Position numbers and translations under genes: made by a program. A model generated the notes under the pieces. The model was given only the letters and a program-made list of their open reading frames with translations, searched no databases and had not been told where the DNA came from. Shown here in pieces: positions 55,948 through 64,000 of a DNA stretch of 64,000 nt. Numbering within the stretch: position 1 is the first letter of the stretch; every line of letters begins with the position of its first letter. The stretch comes from Chitinophaga sp. XS-30 (lineage in GTDB: Bacteria; Bacteroidota; Bacteroidia; Chitinophagales; Chitinophagaceae), in NCBI RefSeq assembly GCF_008086345.1, contig NZ_CP043006.1:2230032-2294031 (forward strand), written 5' to 3'.

Positions 55948-56030
55948 GAGGCTGCATCGACGTTTGAAGTGCCCCCAAAAAGTTAGACACTTTTGGGGGC
56001 AGATCAGTTTTGATGCAGCCTCGTTTTTTA
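55948..56030. terminator. Bidirectional terminator with expanded loop
   Basis: GAGGCTGCATC (55948-55958) pairs with GATGCAGCCTC (56012-56022), followed by GTTTTTT. The same stem at 37931-37968 has a 6-nt loop, but here the loop is 53 nt and contains a separate palindrome (55970-56001). It separates the lipoprotein pair from the converging hom gene. Confidence 0.8.
55970..56001. mobile_element. Possible IS remnant or MITE-like palindrome inside a terminator loop
   Basis: TGCCCCCAAAA (from 55970) with TTTTGGGGGCA (to 56001) form a near-perfect inverted repeat around AGTTAGACAC. It looks like one complete IS-type terminal repeat (TGCCCCCAAAAAGTTAGACA) joined to the outer 11-13 bases of the opposite end, as an internally deleted insertion would leave. 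No transposase is present. A simple nested hairpin is the alternative. Confidence 0.4.
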
Positions 56031-56047
56031 TGCAGTGATCTGTTTGT

Positions 56048-57232
56048 TTAATGTTCCAGCACCAGCAGGTTCACGTCTTTGTTCTTCAGCCATGCGGCAT
56101 CTTTCAGCTTTTGCAGGTTGATGGTGCCTACAACATACCGGTATTCCGATGATTCATATTTCTCGGAGATGTTGTAGAAGCCGGTAAGGTCCACCTGGTC
56201 AGGTGTTTTATACCTGATATAGACCTTCAGCTGTACATCATTGGTAAACGTGGGCTGATTGGATTGTTTGATCTTTTTATACTCGTAGCGGTAATTGTAC
56301 AACAGGGCGGAGATATCGCTCAGTACGGCGCTGCCCGTGGCGGTGCCGCCCGCGCCTTTGCCAACGAAGAATTGCTTGTCGGTGAATGCGCTTTCGAGCA
56401 ATACGCCGTTGTATTCGTTATACACATCATAGAGCAGGTTATGCTCTCGGATGAGATGCGGAAGCACATAGGCGTTGACGCTGCCGTTCTGGCGGCGGCA
56501 GTTGCCGATCAGCTTGATGGTGCAATTGCGTTGCCGGGCGAATTGTATATCGAAATCGTTCAGGTGATCGATGCCGAAGTTGAATACTTCTTCCGGCCGC
56601 ACAAAGGTGCCGAAGGCATGCAGGAGGAGGATGACGATCTTGTATTTCGGATCATATCCTTCCACATCCAGCGAAGGATCGGTTTCTGCGAAACCGAGTT
56701 CCTGGGCTTTTTTCAGCGCGTCGGCGAAGCTCATATTGTCTTCGAATATCCGGGTAAGGATATAGTTCGTAGAGCCGTTGCAGATACCTTCCACGGCATT
56801 GAGCAGATCGTTATCGTAATATTCTTCCAGGTTGCGGATGATGGGAATGCTGGCGCAGCTGGACGCTTCATACAGAAAAGGCACTTTATTGTCCACCTGC
56901 AGCTGATACAGTGCAGGCAGATTTTCCGCGATCATCCTTTTGCTGGCGCTCACCACGGCTTTCCCGTTCTTCAGCGCTTTGCTCACGATGCTGAAGGCAG
57001 CTTCCGTTTCATTGATCAGTTCCACTACCACATCGATGGTGGGGTCGTCGAGGATCTCGTCCGGGTCCGTTGTGAAATAGCTCATATCGATCGGACGCGG
57101 CTTGTTAGGGTCCTTGATGCAGATCTTCTTGATCCTGGCGTTGATACCTTTCGTTCTGTTCAGCACTTCATACAGTCCCTGGCCAACACAGCCGAAACCG
57201 AAAATGCCGAGATTGATGTTCTTTGTTTCCAT
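56048..57232 (-). CDS. hom: Homoserine dehydrogenase
   Basis: 394 residues, single-function (no fused aspartokinase). NAD(P)-binding IFGFGCVGQGLYEVL at about 11-25, central SCASIPIIRNLEEYY and GICNGSTNYILTRI, and GYDPKYKIVILLHAFG-like catalytic segment, followed by GAGGTATGSAVLSDI. It makes homoserine for methionine and threonine. It starts 2 bases after the upstream PLP enzyme gene, in the same SAM-controlled operon. Confidence 0.93.
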   Translation of the reverse strand: METKNINLGIFGFGCVGQGLYEVLNRTKGINARIKKICIKDPNKPRPIDMSYFTTDPDEILDDPTIDVVVELINETEAAFSIVSKALKNGKAVVSASKRMIAENLPALYQLQVDNKVPFLYEASSCASIPIIRNLEEYYDNDLLNAVEGICNGSTNYILTRIFEDNMSFADALKKAQELGFAETDPSLDVEGYDPKYKIVILLLHAFGTFVRPEEVFNFGIDHLNDFDIQFARQRNCTIKLIGNCRRQNGSVNAYVLPHLIREHNLLYDVYNEYNGVLLESAFTDKQFFVGKGAGGTATGSAVLSDISALLYNYRYEYKKIKQSNQPTFTNDVQLKVYIRYKTPDQVDLTGFYNISEKYESSEYRYVVGTINLQKLKDAAWLKNKDVNLLVLEH

Positions 57233-57234
57233 AT

Positions 57235-58413
57235 TTATTGCAGTACAGTAATTTGTTTGCCTCTTGGCTGGTTAAGTTTATCCAACGCCTGTTTAAGGTC
57301 GTTGATGAGATCTTCTGCGTCTTCAATGCCTACGGACAGGCGGATGCAGGAATCCTGCACGCCTGCTTTGCGGCGGAAATCTTCAGGGATATTGCGGTGC
57401 GTCATGGTCACCGGATGGCTGAGCATGCTTTTCACGCCGCCGAAACTTTCGGCGAGGCGGAAGAGCTTGGTGGCGTTCACAATGCGGATGGCATTCTTGA
57501 GCTGATCTTCTTTCAGGGAGAAGCTTACCATACCCCCATATCCTTTCTGTTGCCTGCGGGCAATGTGATGATGTTTGTGCGTGGCAAGCCCGGGGTAGAA
57601 TACTTTGTCTACCGCCGGATGTTCCGCCAGCCAGCTGGCTACAGCCATGGCATTGGCGCAATGTTTCTCCAGGCGGAGCGACAGCGTTTCTATGCCGCGG
57701 ATGGTCAGCCAGGCTTCGAAGGGACTTAGGATGCTGCCGGAAATGTTCTGATTGTATTTCAACTGGTCCGCCAGTGTTTTTGAATTCACGACCACGAGGC
57801 CCGCCAGTACGTCCGAATGCCCGGCGAGGTATTTGGAGGCGCTGTGTATCACGATGTCCGCCCCCAGGGGGATCGGCTTTTGCAGCAGGGGAGTGGAGAA
57901 GGTATTGTCCACTACCAGCAGGATGTTGTGCTGCTTCGCGATCTTGCTGATGGATTTGATATCGGAGATCTTCAGTGTCGGGTTGGTCGGTGATTCCAGC
58001 CAGATGATGCATGTTTTCGGCGTGATGGTTTCCAGCACTTTGTCGATATCACTGGTGTCTACGAAGTTCACTTTAATACCGAAGCGTTCGAACATATGAT
58101 GGAATATCTGGAAGATGCCGCCGTAGGTATCTTCCACTGCCAGTATCTCGTCCCCTGTTTTCAGGAGTTTGAGCACTGCATCGATGGCAGCCATGCCGCT
58201 GGCGAAGGCAAAACCGGCATATCCTTCTTCGAGACCGCAGATGAGGTCTTCCAGCACTTTTCGCGTAGGGTTGTTGGCGCGGGAGAATTCAAACCCTTTG
58301 TTGATCCCGGGGCTTTCCTGTACGAATGTAGAGGTCTGGTAGATCGGCACCGAAATGGCGCCGGTCAGTTCATCTACCGGAATACTGTGAATCAGTTGTG
58401 TGGATGGTTTCAT
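57235..58413 (-). CDS. metB: Cystathionine gamma-synthase / O-acylhomoserine sulfhydrylase
   Basis: 392 residues. Cys/Met-metabolism PLP enzyme: YQTSTF at 25-30, ASGMAAIDAVL at 71-81, and PLP-binding Lys194 in IHSASKYLAGHSD. It joins a homoserine ester with cysteine or sulfide. The sequence does not decide between cystathionine synthase, lyase and sulfhydrylase; the SAM-I riboswitch and the hom gene behind it argue for methionine synthesis. Confidence 0.88.
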   Translation of the reverse strand: MKPSTQLIHSIPVDELTGAISVPIYQTSTFVQESPGINKGFEFSRANNPTRKVLEDLICGLEEGYAGFAFASGMAAIDAVLKLLKTGDEILAVEDTYGGIFQIFHHMFERFGIKVNFVDTSDIDKVLETITPKTCIIWLESPTNPTLKISDIKSISKIAKQHNILLVVDNTFSTPLLQKPIPLGADIVIHSASKYLAGHSDVLAGLVVVNSKTLADQLKYNQNISGSILSPFEAWLTIRGIETLSLRLEKHCANAMAVASWLAEHPAVDKVFYPGLATHKHHHIARRQQKGYGGMVSFSLKEDQLKNAIRIVNATKLFRLAESFGGVKSMLSHPVTMTHRNIPEDFRRKAGVQDSCIRLSVGIEDAEDLINDLKQALDKLNQPRGKQITVLQ

Positions 58414-58558
58414 CTGTTCTTAAAGTTTTTTCAGCGGTCAGATGTTGCTCGCATGCGCTCGGTTCATCTGTTTGCCCCCCATGGTTGGTCAATGTTCTAC
58501 GAAACGGTACACCCGTTATGTCCTTCTAAAAAAATCGCTTTCCGGGAAATGCAGGCAC

Positions 58559-58588
58559 AAAAAAAGCCCTTCCGGGGTTGGAAGAGCC
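58559..58588 (-). terminator. Riboswitch-controlled terminator
   Basis: On the minus strand GCTCTTCC (plus 58581-58588) pairs with GGAAGGGC (plus 58567-58574, one G-U) followed by eight T residues. It lies between the SAM-I aptamer and the metB start, so bound SAM is expected to cause early termination. Confidence 0.85.
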
Positions 58589-58622
58589 TATGCAATATGA
58601 TGCTGTAGTGAAAATCTCTGCC

Positions 58623-58740
58623 AACTTATCTTTCCCCGATCTTGAACCGGGGCCGGAATTAGCACCTTTTTTCCGCCGCATGGACGAAATAGGTTGCTAA
58701 GGCTTCGCAGGGCCAGTACCCTCTGCCTTTCTGGATAAGT
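58623..58740 (-). promoter_or_regulatory. SAM-I (S-box) riboswitch
   Basis: On the minus strand: P1 ACTTATCC (plus 58733-58740) pairs with GATAAGT (plus 58624-58630). Conserved S-box elements appear in order: AGGCAGAGGG, TGGCCC, GAAGCC, GCAACC, GGTGCTAATTCC and AAAGATAAG. It binds S-adenosylmethionine and switches off metB-hom. The P3 arm carries an unremarkable variable loop. Confidence 0.96.
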
Positions 58741-58861
58741 GATGTTTAAGAACTGTGCGCAAAGGTAATGGCAGAAACATCAATTTTCCAAATGCATCGG
58801 CCGATTTTCTGTTTTTTTATAAAAATAGTAGTAATTTATTAACGGTTTATAATACTATTTT

Positions 58862-60139
58862 ATGTCTGTTGACCCGTTGTTCCCTGAGGAATTGCTTCAG
58901 TATATCTGGCAATCCGGTTTGTTTAACCACTGTGAGCTCGCCACTATAGCGGGAGAGCCACTCAATATCATCAGCAGAGGCCGGCTTAACCGTAATGCCG
59001 GGCCTGATTTTACGGCTGCCCGTATCCGCATCGGCGATGTGGAGTGGGCGGGCAATGTAGAATTGCACTACCGCACGTCGGATTGGCGCCGGCATGGCCA
59101 TCATCGTAACCCGCGATACGATAATGTGATCCTGCATGTGGTATTCGAGCATGACAGCGCCTGGAACGATATGCCTTGTCTGGAATTGCAGCACCGCATC
59201 CCTAAAGTGCTGTTGCAGCGATACCAGGCCCTGAAGCAAAGCGAGGCATTCGTCCCGTGCGCACCCATGCTGGCCCGTGTGCCGGAACCCGCCTGGATTG
59301 GCTGGGAAGCTGCACTGATGGAAGAACGGCTTGAGCGGAAGGTGGGCATGCTGTATAACTGGCTGCAGCAGAGCCGTTTCAACTGGGAGGAGGTTTGTTT
59401 CCGTGCTATGGCGCAGGGTTTTGGCATGCCGGTGAATACGGAGGCCTTCCTGCAGCTGGCTTTGTCCATGCCCTTTATGTTACTGGCAAGGCAACGCGCT
59501 CATCCGGACCGGCTGGAAGCCCTGTTGTTCGGTCAGGCTGGCATGCTCACCGGCCAGTTCAAAGACGCCTATCCGCAGCAGTTGCAGGAGGAATACCGGT
59601 TCCTGCAGCATAAGTACCAGCTGCAGCCGATGCCTGCGCATGGCTGGAACTGGCTGCGCATGCGGCCATCGGCATTCCCTACCATGCGGATCGCGTGTTT
59701 TGCCGCGTTGCTGCATCAGACCCCCCATTTATTTTCGCGTCTCCTGGAAATGGAAAGCGCGGATCAGGCGGAACAATTGTTCTACGTAGCACCGTCCCCG
59801 TATTGGGCGGACCACTACCGGTTCGATATTCCTTCCGTCCGCACGGCAGGGATCGGTAAAGGCACAGTACAGCATATGCTGATCAATGCCGTGATACCGC
59901 TGCTTTACCTGTATGGGAAACATATGGGGCTGCCAGTTTACCGGGAAAGGGCATTGCATTTCCTGCGACAGCTGCCGGCGGAGAATAACCGGATCATCCG
60001 CGGATGGAGGCAGCATGTGCCGGTAAACTCCGCATGGGATTCCCAGGCATTGCTGCAACTGAAGCAATATTATTGCGAGGAGAAGCGATGCCTGGAATGT
60101 GGTATCGGGAGGGTATTGCTGGAGGAATGTGGCAGATGA
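58862..60139 (+). CDS. DUF2851 family protein
   Basis: 425 residues. The N-terminal half has NAGPDFTAARIRIGDVEWAGNVELHYRTSDWRRHGH and YDNVILHVVFEHD, the conserved core of DUF2851, which resembles a PD-(D/E)xK nuclease-like site (PDF...VELH). A Cys-rich tail (CLECGIG) ends the protein. Function unknown; a nuclease role is inference only. Confidence 0.82.
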   Translation: MSVDPLFPEELLQYIWQSGLFNHCELATIAGEPLNIISRGRLNRNAGPDFTAARIRIGDVEWAGNVELHYRTSDWRRHGHHRNPRYDNVILHVVFEHDSAWNDMPCLELQHRIPKVLLQRYQALKQSEAFVPCAPMLARVPEPAWIGWEAALMEERLERKVGMLYNWLQQSRFNWEEVCFRAMAQGFGMPVNTEAFLQLALSMPFMLLARQRAHPDRLEALLFGQAGMLTGQFKDAYPQQLQEEYRFLQHKYQLQPMPAHGWNWLRMRPSAFPTMRIACFAALLHQTPHLFSRLLEMESADQAEQLFYVAPSPYWADHYRFDIPSVRTAGIGKGTVQHMLINAVIPLLYLYGKHMGLPVYRERALHFLRQLPAENNRIIRGWRQHVPVNSAWDSQALLQLKQYYCEEKRCLECGIGRVLLEECGR

Positions 60140-60211
60140 TGCCGTTACGTAACGGCCTGCCGGTTAACAGGGCTGACACCCGGCAGGCGCCCCGCTGTTC
60201 AGACAGGTGGC

Positions 60212-60619
60212 CTACCAGTTAAAGGTCACCTCGCGTTTGATATCCGGGTGGATGCTGTACTCAACGGGACAGGTATAAGCCACATTCTCCAGGATCTTCC
60301 GGTCCTTTTCCTCCAGTCCGTGGCCTGACGGGAAATCGAATACGATATTGATGCCGGTGATGCGGCGCGGCTCGGTGCCCATGATCTTTTCCACACTTAC
60401 TTTCGTGCCGTCTATGCTCCAGCCCTTGTCCCGTGCTTTGATCCCCATGATGGTCAGCATACAGCAACCCAGCGCGGTAGCTACAAGGTCACTGGGAGAG
60501 AAGCGTTCCCCCTTCCCGTTATTATCTACCGGAGCATCGGTTTCTATCACGGTTCCGGAGCGGAGGTGCGTAGCTGTAGTTCTGAGTTCGCCATTGTAAA
60601 GGATCGCTGCTGTTTGCAT
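60212..60619 (-). CDS. OsmC family peroxiredoxin-like protein
   Basis: 135 residues. OsmC/Ohr fold: GERFSPSDLVATALGCCMLTIMGIKARDKG with the conserved Cys pair, and NIVFDFPSGHGLEEKDRKILENVAYTCPVEYSI with the second Cys. It likely reduces organic peroxides using these cysteines. Monocistronic. Confidence 0.9.
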   Translation of the reverse strand: MQTAAILYNGELRTTATHLRSGTVIETDAPVDNNGKGERFSPSDLVATALGCCMLTIMGIKARDKGWSIDGTKVSVEKIMGTEPRRITGINIVFDFPSGHGLEEKDRKILENVAYTCPVEYSIHPDIKREVTFNW

Positions 60620-60785
60620 GGTATCTTTGTTTTGCTTGTAAAATTAAATGTATTTTTAATAAATCTCCCGCCCGTTTTGAGGGGGCGGATGGCAGACGGT
60701 AACCCAACAAATTTATGTATGTTTGTATGGGAATAAAACATAAAACGTAATCAGGCGTTTAATAAAAATATAATCGCACATCACG

Positions 60786-61616
60786 GTGAAAAAACTACAT
60801 ATACTCTTACTGATCATGCTGGCTTCCACTACGCTCTATGCCCAGAACAGCCGGCAGTCCAAAAAGGAGGAGCGGGAACAGAAACGGCTTAGAAAAATCT
60901 CCCTTTTCAGGGAAATTGAAGAAGGGGATAACCTCTACAACAGGGAGTTCTCCGGTGGTGCACGCCTGAATACGGACGGCTGGACGGGCTTCCTGGAAAA
61001 AGGCTATCGCAAAAATGCCACCATCGTGAATTATTTCCAGCTGGAATTTTCCGAGAAAAGGCATCCGAAGCAGGACCGCGCCTCCCGTATCATCCCGATC
61101 GGCGGCGGTTTCGGCATCAGCAGCAGTCCCTTTGTGTACGGCAAGCAGAACAATTTCTATCAGGCCAAGCTGGGCCTGGGCCAGAAACGCCTGATCGGCG
61201 GGAAAGGCAATAAAAACGGGGTGGAAGTGAATGCTGTCTATTACGGCGGGGTGTCTTTCGGGATGGTTAAGCCCTATTATCTTGATCTCATGAATGATTC
61301 CGGCGATCCCAACCAGCGCCGGGTCGTGAAATATACAGACGATATCCGGGATGATTTCCTGAACCGCGACCTGATCTATGGCGCGGGTGGCTTTACGAAA
61401 GGATGGAACGAGATGGAACTGACACCCGGCCTCCATGCCAAGGTGGGTTTCCGGTTCGACTGGGCCCGTTTCAATGATGTGATCTCGGCTATTGAAGTAG
61501 GCGTCAACGCCGAATATTACACGAAAGCAGTGCAAATCATGATAGATGAGAAGGCTAAGTCCTTCTTTTTCAATGCATATGTAGGATTGCAGTTGGGGAA
61601 ACGCTGGAATAAGTAA
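60786..61616 (+). CDS. Outer-membrane beta-barrel-like hypothetical protein
   Basis: 276 residues starting at GTG 60786. Signal peptide ends LYAQN. The body has repeated amphipathic strands (GGARLNTDGWTGFLEKG, TIVNYFQLEFSEKR, VNAVYYGGVSFGMVKPYYLDL, HAKVGFRFDWARFN) and ends in an aromatic-poor LQLGKRWNK. Probably a small outer-membrane barrel. It lies 30 bases before lipA, whose promoter-like TAACTTTG (61615-61622) overlaps its stop codon. Confidence 0.75.
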   Translation: MKKLHILLLIMLASTTLYAQNSRQSKKEEREQKRLRKISLFREIEEGDNLYNREFSGGARLNTDGWTGFLEKGYRKNATIVNYFQLEFSEKRHPKQDRASRIIPIGGGFGISSSPFVYGKQNNFYQAKLGLGQKRLIGGKGNKNGVEVNAVYYGGVSFGMVKPYYLDLMNDSGDPNQRRVVKYTDDIRDDFLNRDLIYGAGGFTKGWNEMELTPGLHAKVGFRFDWARFNDVISAIEVGVNAEYYTKAVQIMIDEKAKSFFFNAYVGLQLGKRWNK

Positions 61617-61646
61617 CTTTGTATCTTATTAAAGAAAGGATTTGCG

Positions 61647-62540
61647 ATGCAAGAATTACCCGTAATCGCGGCCGAACCGGCTGCGCCGAGAGTGAAAAAG
61701 CCCGACTGGCTGAGAGTGAAACTGCCGATCGGAGAGAATTACAGGCAGGTAAGGAACCTGGTAGACACTCATAAACTACATACCATCTGTGAAAGCGGCA
61801 ATTGTCCCAATATGGGCGAATGCTGGGGTGCCGGTACGGCCACTTTCATGATCCTCGGAAATATATGTACCCGCAGCTGCGGATTTTGCGCGGTAGCCAC
61901 CGGCAGGCCCGAAGCGGTTGACTGGGATGAGCCGCAGCGTGTTGCGGAAGCCATCTACCTGATGAAGGTGAAACATGCGGTGATCACTTCGGTGGACCGT
62001 GATGAGCTGAAAGACGGCGGTTCCATCATCTGGGCCAATACCATCAAAGCCGTTCGTGCCCTCAACCCGCAAACCACCATGGAAACCCTGATCCCCGACT
62101 TCAGGGGGGTATGGGAGAACCTGGAGCGCGTGATTGAAGTGGCCCCGGAAGTGGTATCCCACAACCTGGAAACTGTGGAGCGCATGACCAAACAGGTGCG
62201 CATACAGGCAAAATACCACCGCAGCCTCGAAGTGATCCGCCGCCTGAAAGCAGGGGGCATGCGCACCAAGAGCGGCATCATGCTGGGCCTTGGCGAAACA
62301 AAAGAAGAAGTGGTGCAGGCGATGCAGGACCTCTATGATAATGGCTGCGATGTAGTGACCCTGGGGCAATATCTCCAGCCCACTCCCAAACATCTGCCCG
62401 TTGTACGGTTCGTGCATCCTGATGAATTTGCGGAACTGCGCGAGATCGGCTATGGTATGGGGCTTGATTATGTAGAGGCCGGGCCGCTGGTACGCTCTTC
62501 CTATCATGCGGAAAAGCATATTTTCAGCGGACGGAAATAA
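61647..62540 (+). CDS. lipA: Lipoyl synthase
   Basis: 297 residues. Radical-SAM enzyme inserting sulfur into octanoyl-lipoyl domains. Auxiliary cluster cysteines Cys48, Cys53 and Cys59 (CX4CX5C) and radical-SAM cysteines Cys74, Cys78 and Cys81 (CTRSCGFC) are all present. RSSYHAE near the C-terminus supplies the conserved serine. Probably transcribed from the TAACTTTG box at 61615. Confidence 0.96.
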   Translation: MQELPVIAAEPAAPRVKKPDWLRVKLPIGENYRQVRNLVDTHKLHTICESGNCPNMGECWGAGTATFMILGNICTRSCGFCAVATGRPEAVDWDEPQRVAEAIYLMKVKHAVITSVDRDELKDGGSIIWANTIKAVRALNPQTTMETLIPDFRGVWENLERVIEVAPEVVSHNLETVERMTKQVRIQAKYHRSLEVIRRLKAGGMRTKSGIMLGLGETKEEVVQAMQDLYDNGCDVVTLGQYLQPTPKHLPVVRFVHPDEFAELREIGYGMGLDYVEAGPLVRSSYHAEKHIFSGRK

Positions 62541-62557
62541 TATTTTCCCGGCAAGGG

Positions 62558-62668
62558 AAAGGACTATATCAAAAGTAAAGCAGACGGGACGGCGCAAGGC
62601 TTAAGCGAAACGCGCTCCCGCAGATACTGGCAACAGGTCGCATTACTTTTGAGATAGTCCTTTTTTTA
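62558..62668 (+). terminator. Long-stem terminator with structured 64-nt loop
   Basis: A 21-bp stem with one mismatch (62558-62578 with 62643-62663), ending in T7. The loop contains a further hairpin, GGGA-cg-GCGC paired with GCGC-TCCC. Much longer and more elaborate than the other terminators here. Confidence 0.75.
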
Positions 62669-62722
62669 TGAAGATGTTGCAAAAGCTGCCGTAATTTAGC
62701 CCTGTTTATACGCTTTATTGAT

Positions 62723-63658
62723 ATGATAAGAAACATATTCTGCCTGCTGGCTATGCTGCCGGCGTTCGCCTATGGTCAGCTCCGCTGGCATCCTTCGGAT
62801 ATCCACAACAACGGCCTGCCCTCCTCCATGAAAGTTTATGAAACCACCGATTCCCTCGATGGCAAACCTTTCCGTGCATTTTACCTGGAAGCGGACCTGC
62901 GGGACCCTCAGCTGGAATTCGTGATGCGTACCGGCGATGGCAAACGTTACACTCCCGCGCAGTACGACAGCATCGAAGGGCCGGGAGTGCTGGCTGTCAT
63001 CAACACCACATTCTTCTCTTTTAAAGACAACAGCAGCCTCAACCTGGTGATGCATAACGGCAGGGTGCTGGCCGTCAACCCGCTGTCATCCACCGTCAAT
63101 AATAAAACCGTGTACACCACCCGCGGCGCATTCGGCATCAGCAAAAAACGGCAGGCGGACATTGCCTGGGTGTATAACGTCGGCCCCAAAAAACGCGCTT
63201 ACGCCTACGATGTTCCCGTGACCCCGGAGATCAACGGCGCAGACACGGTGTATCGCCAGCCCGGCAAACGCTATCCCCGCGGTGCGCAACGCTGGAAGAT
63301 GAAGGAAGCAGCAGGCGGAGGCCCTGTGCTGGTGCAGAACGGCCAGCCGTTCGTAACGATGAAGGAAGAAAGGATGGGCGGTGTAAAAGCCATGCACCCG
63401 CGCTCGGCCATCGGTTATACGGCGGACAACAAACTGATACTGCTGGTGATCGAAGGGCGGAACAAAGGCATTGCGGAAGGTGCTACACTGGAGCAAATGG
63501 CAAAGATCTTTACGGACCTGCATTGCGTGGAGGCCCTGAACCTCGACGGCGGCGGCTCTTCGGCCTTGTACGTGCATCATCAGAACACCATCAAGCCTTC
63601 GGACAAAGGCGGGCAAAGGCCCGTTCCCGCGGTGCTGGTCATTCGCAGAAAGTCCTGA
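62723..63658 (+). CDS. Phosphodiester glycosidase family (NAGPA-like, DUF2233) protein
   Basis: 311 residues. Signal peptide ends AYGQ. The conserved motifs NTTFFSF, GGGPVLVQNGQ, HPRSAIGYT and LNLDGGGSSALYV define the NAGPA/DUF2233 fold, as in N-acetylglucosamine-1-phosphodiester alpha-N-acetylglucosaminidase. Exported bacterial members probably act on cell-surface or cell-wall glycans. The substrate is unknown. Confidence 0.88.
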   Translation: MIRNIFCLLAMLPAFAYGQLRWHPSDIHNNGLPSSMKVYETTDSLDGKPFRAFYLEADLRDPQLEFVMRTGDGKRYTPAQYDSIEGPGVLAVINTTFFSFKDNSSLNLVMHNGRVLAVNPLSSTVNNKTVYTTRGAFGISKKRQADIAWVYNVGPKKRAYAYDVPVTPEINGADTVYRQPGKRYPRGAQRWKMKEAAGGGPVLVQNGQPFVTMKEERMGGVKAMHPRSAIGYTADNKLILLVIEGRNKGIAEGATLEQMAKIFTDLHCVEALNLDGGGSSALYVHHQNTIKPSDKGGQRPVPAVLVIRRKS

Positions 63659-64000
63659 TCACTTGTTTCTCCTTTCCCCATCTTCGTCAAACACCTGCAG
63701 CAGATGCCACTCGGTTAGTCCCGTAAGCAGCAGCGCGCAAAAGATGACGGGAGAAACGGTGACATACAGGAAAATATCGGATTGGGTTTTGAAGACGATC
63801 CCGGCCAGCAGACCGAAAGGGATCAGGATACAGCCCATGATACGCGACACATAAGCGGCATACTGATTGGCTTCATCCCAAGTTTGCTTGTTGATCGTAG
63901 AGGAGAAAGTACGGTATCCGTACCACGTTTTCATGCTGCGTGGCGGGTACCTGCGGATCATGAATCCCATAAAAAGGAATAACAATCCTGCCAGGAGGCT
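63659..64000 (-). CDS. SdpI family-like membrane protein (5' partial)
   Basis: The frame is open to the end of the window, so the N-terminus is missing; about 113 residues are visible. WYGYRTFSSTINKQTWDEANQYAA is the SdpI/YhfL-type signature, flanked by hydrophobic segments (LLAGLLFLFMGFMI, CILIPFGLLAGIVF, IFLYVTVSPVIFCALLLTGL). SdpI members give immunity to a toxic peptide or are of unknown role. No toxin is visible. The stop codon directly abuts the NAGPA gene stop. Confidence 0.7.
   Translation of the reverse strand, partial: SLLAGLLFLFMGFMIRRYPPRSMKTWYGYRTFSSTINKQTWDEANQYAAYVSRIMGCILIPFGLLAGIVFKTQSDIFLYVTVSPVIFCALLLTGLTEWHLLQVFDEDGERRNK

Overview
The window looks like a chromosomal segment of a Bacteroidota, most likely Chitinophagaceae and Chitinophaga-like. 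This rests on TAnnTTTG/TTTG promoters, weak or absent Shine-Dalgarno sequences, an arginine operon built on a succinylornithine-type transcarbamylase, a BlaI plus M56-peptidase/TonB pair, a three-subunit B-type succinate dehydrogenase, and several Bacteroidota-specific families (DUF2851, OMthi-like TonB receptor). I saw no phage, transposase, CRISPR or antibiotic-resistance gene. The content is mainly housekeeping, and the unusual material is mostly in non-coding DNA.

Layout. 1-1560: 3' part of a GH29 alpha-L-fucosidase with discoidin-type domains, closed by an intrinsic terminator. 1850-11294: a complete arginine operon (acylglutamate-synthase-like GNAT, argG, argC, argD, argF', argB, argE, a second GNAT, argH) behind a long structured leader. 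11379-14000 (-): a thiamine-type TonB receptor under a TPP riboswitch. 14190-18335: ssb, a 4 x 58-bp repeat block, initiator tRNA-fMet, era, der, a tiny lipoprotein and a membrane protein. 18349-22342: S41 protease, an amino-sugar kinase plus murQ (peptidoglycan recycling), and an unknown protein. 22448-25910: sdhCAB. 26174-30261: Gfo/Idh/MocA oxidoreductase, S9 peptidase, DUF308 membrane protein. 30389-37891: ABC-F, response regulator, coiled-coil membrane protein, exonuclease, holA, ribF, purM. 38065-40232 (-): blaI-like repressor and M56-TonB sensor with tandem operators. 40376-46291: ftsE, rpsO, pnp, secreted protein, prmA, plsY. 46428-47416: 45-bp repeats leading into an M48 lipoprotein peptidase. 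47547-55849: transglutaminase-like protein, topA, DUF2520 protein, kdsC, UbiA family, Maf, and two paralogous lipoproteins. 56048-58740 (-): metB/metZ and hom under a SAM-I riboswitch. 58862-64000: DUF2851, OsmC, outer-membrane protein, lipA, NAGPA-like protein and a partial SdpI-like protein.

Regulation by RNA is the theme. Two known riboswitches (TPP, SAM-I) are clear, each with a visible expression platform. The arginine operon leader has a hairpin domain, an interleaved H-type pseudoknot and a terminator-like hairpin, and matches no aptamer I recognise. argC, argF', argH and the M48 gene share a translation-initiation block ending ACGGATGAAA. For argF' and the M48 gene, CGGATG, which contains the start codon, can pair with an upstream CATCCG across a 21-nt loop. 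In front of the M48 gene this module is repeated in tandem as alternating CGGATG/CATCCG. A related imperfect inverted repeat (GATGAAGCC...GGCTCCATC) recurs in several intergenic regions. I consider this start-codon/inverted-repeat family and the arg leader the best candidates for something undescribed.
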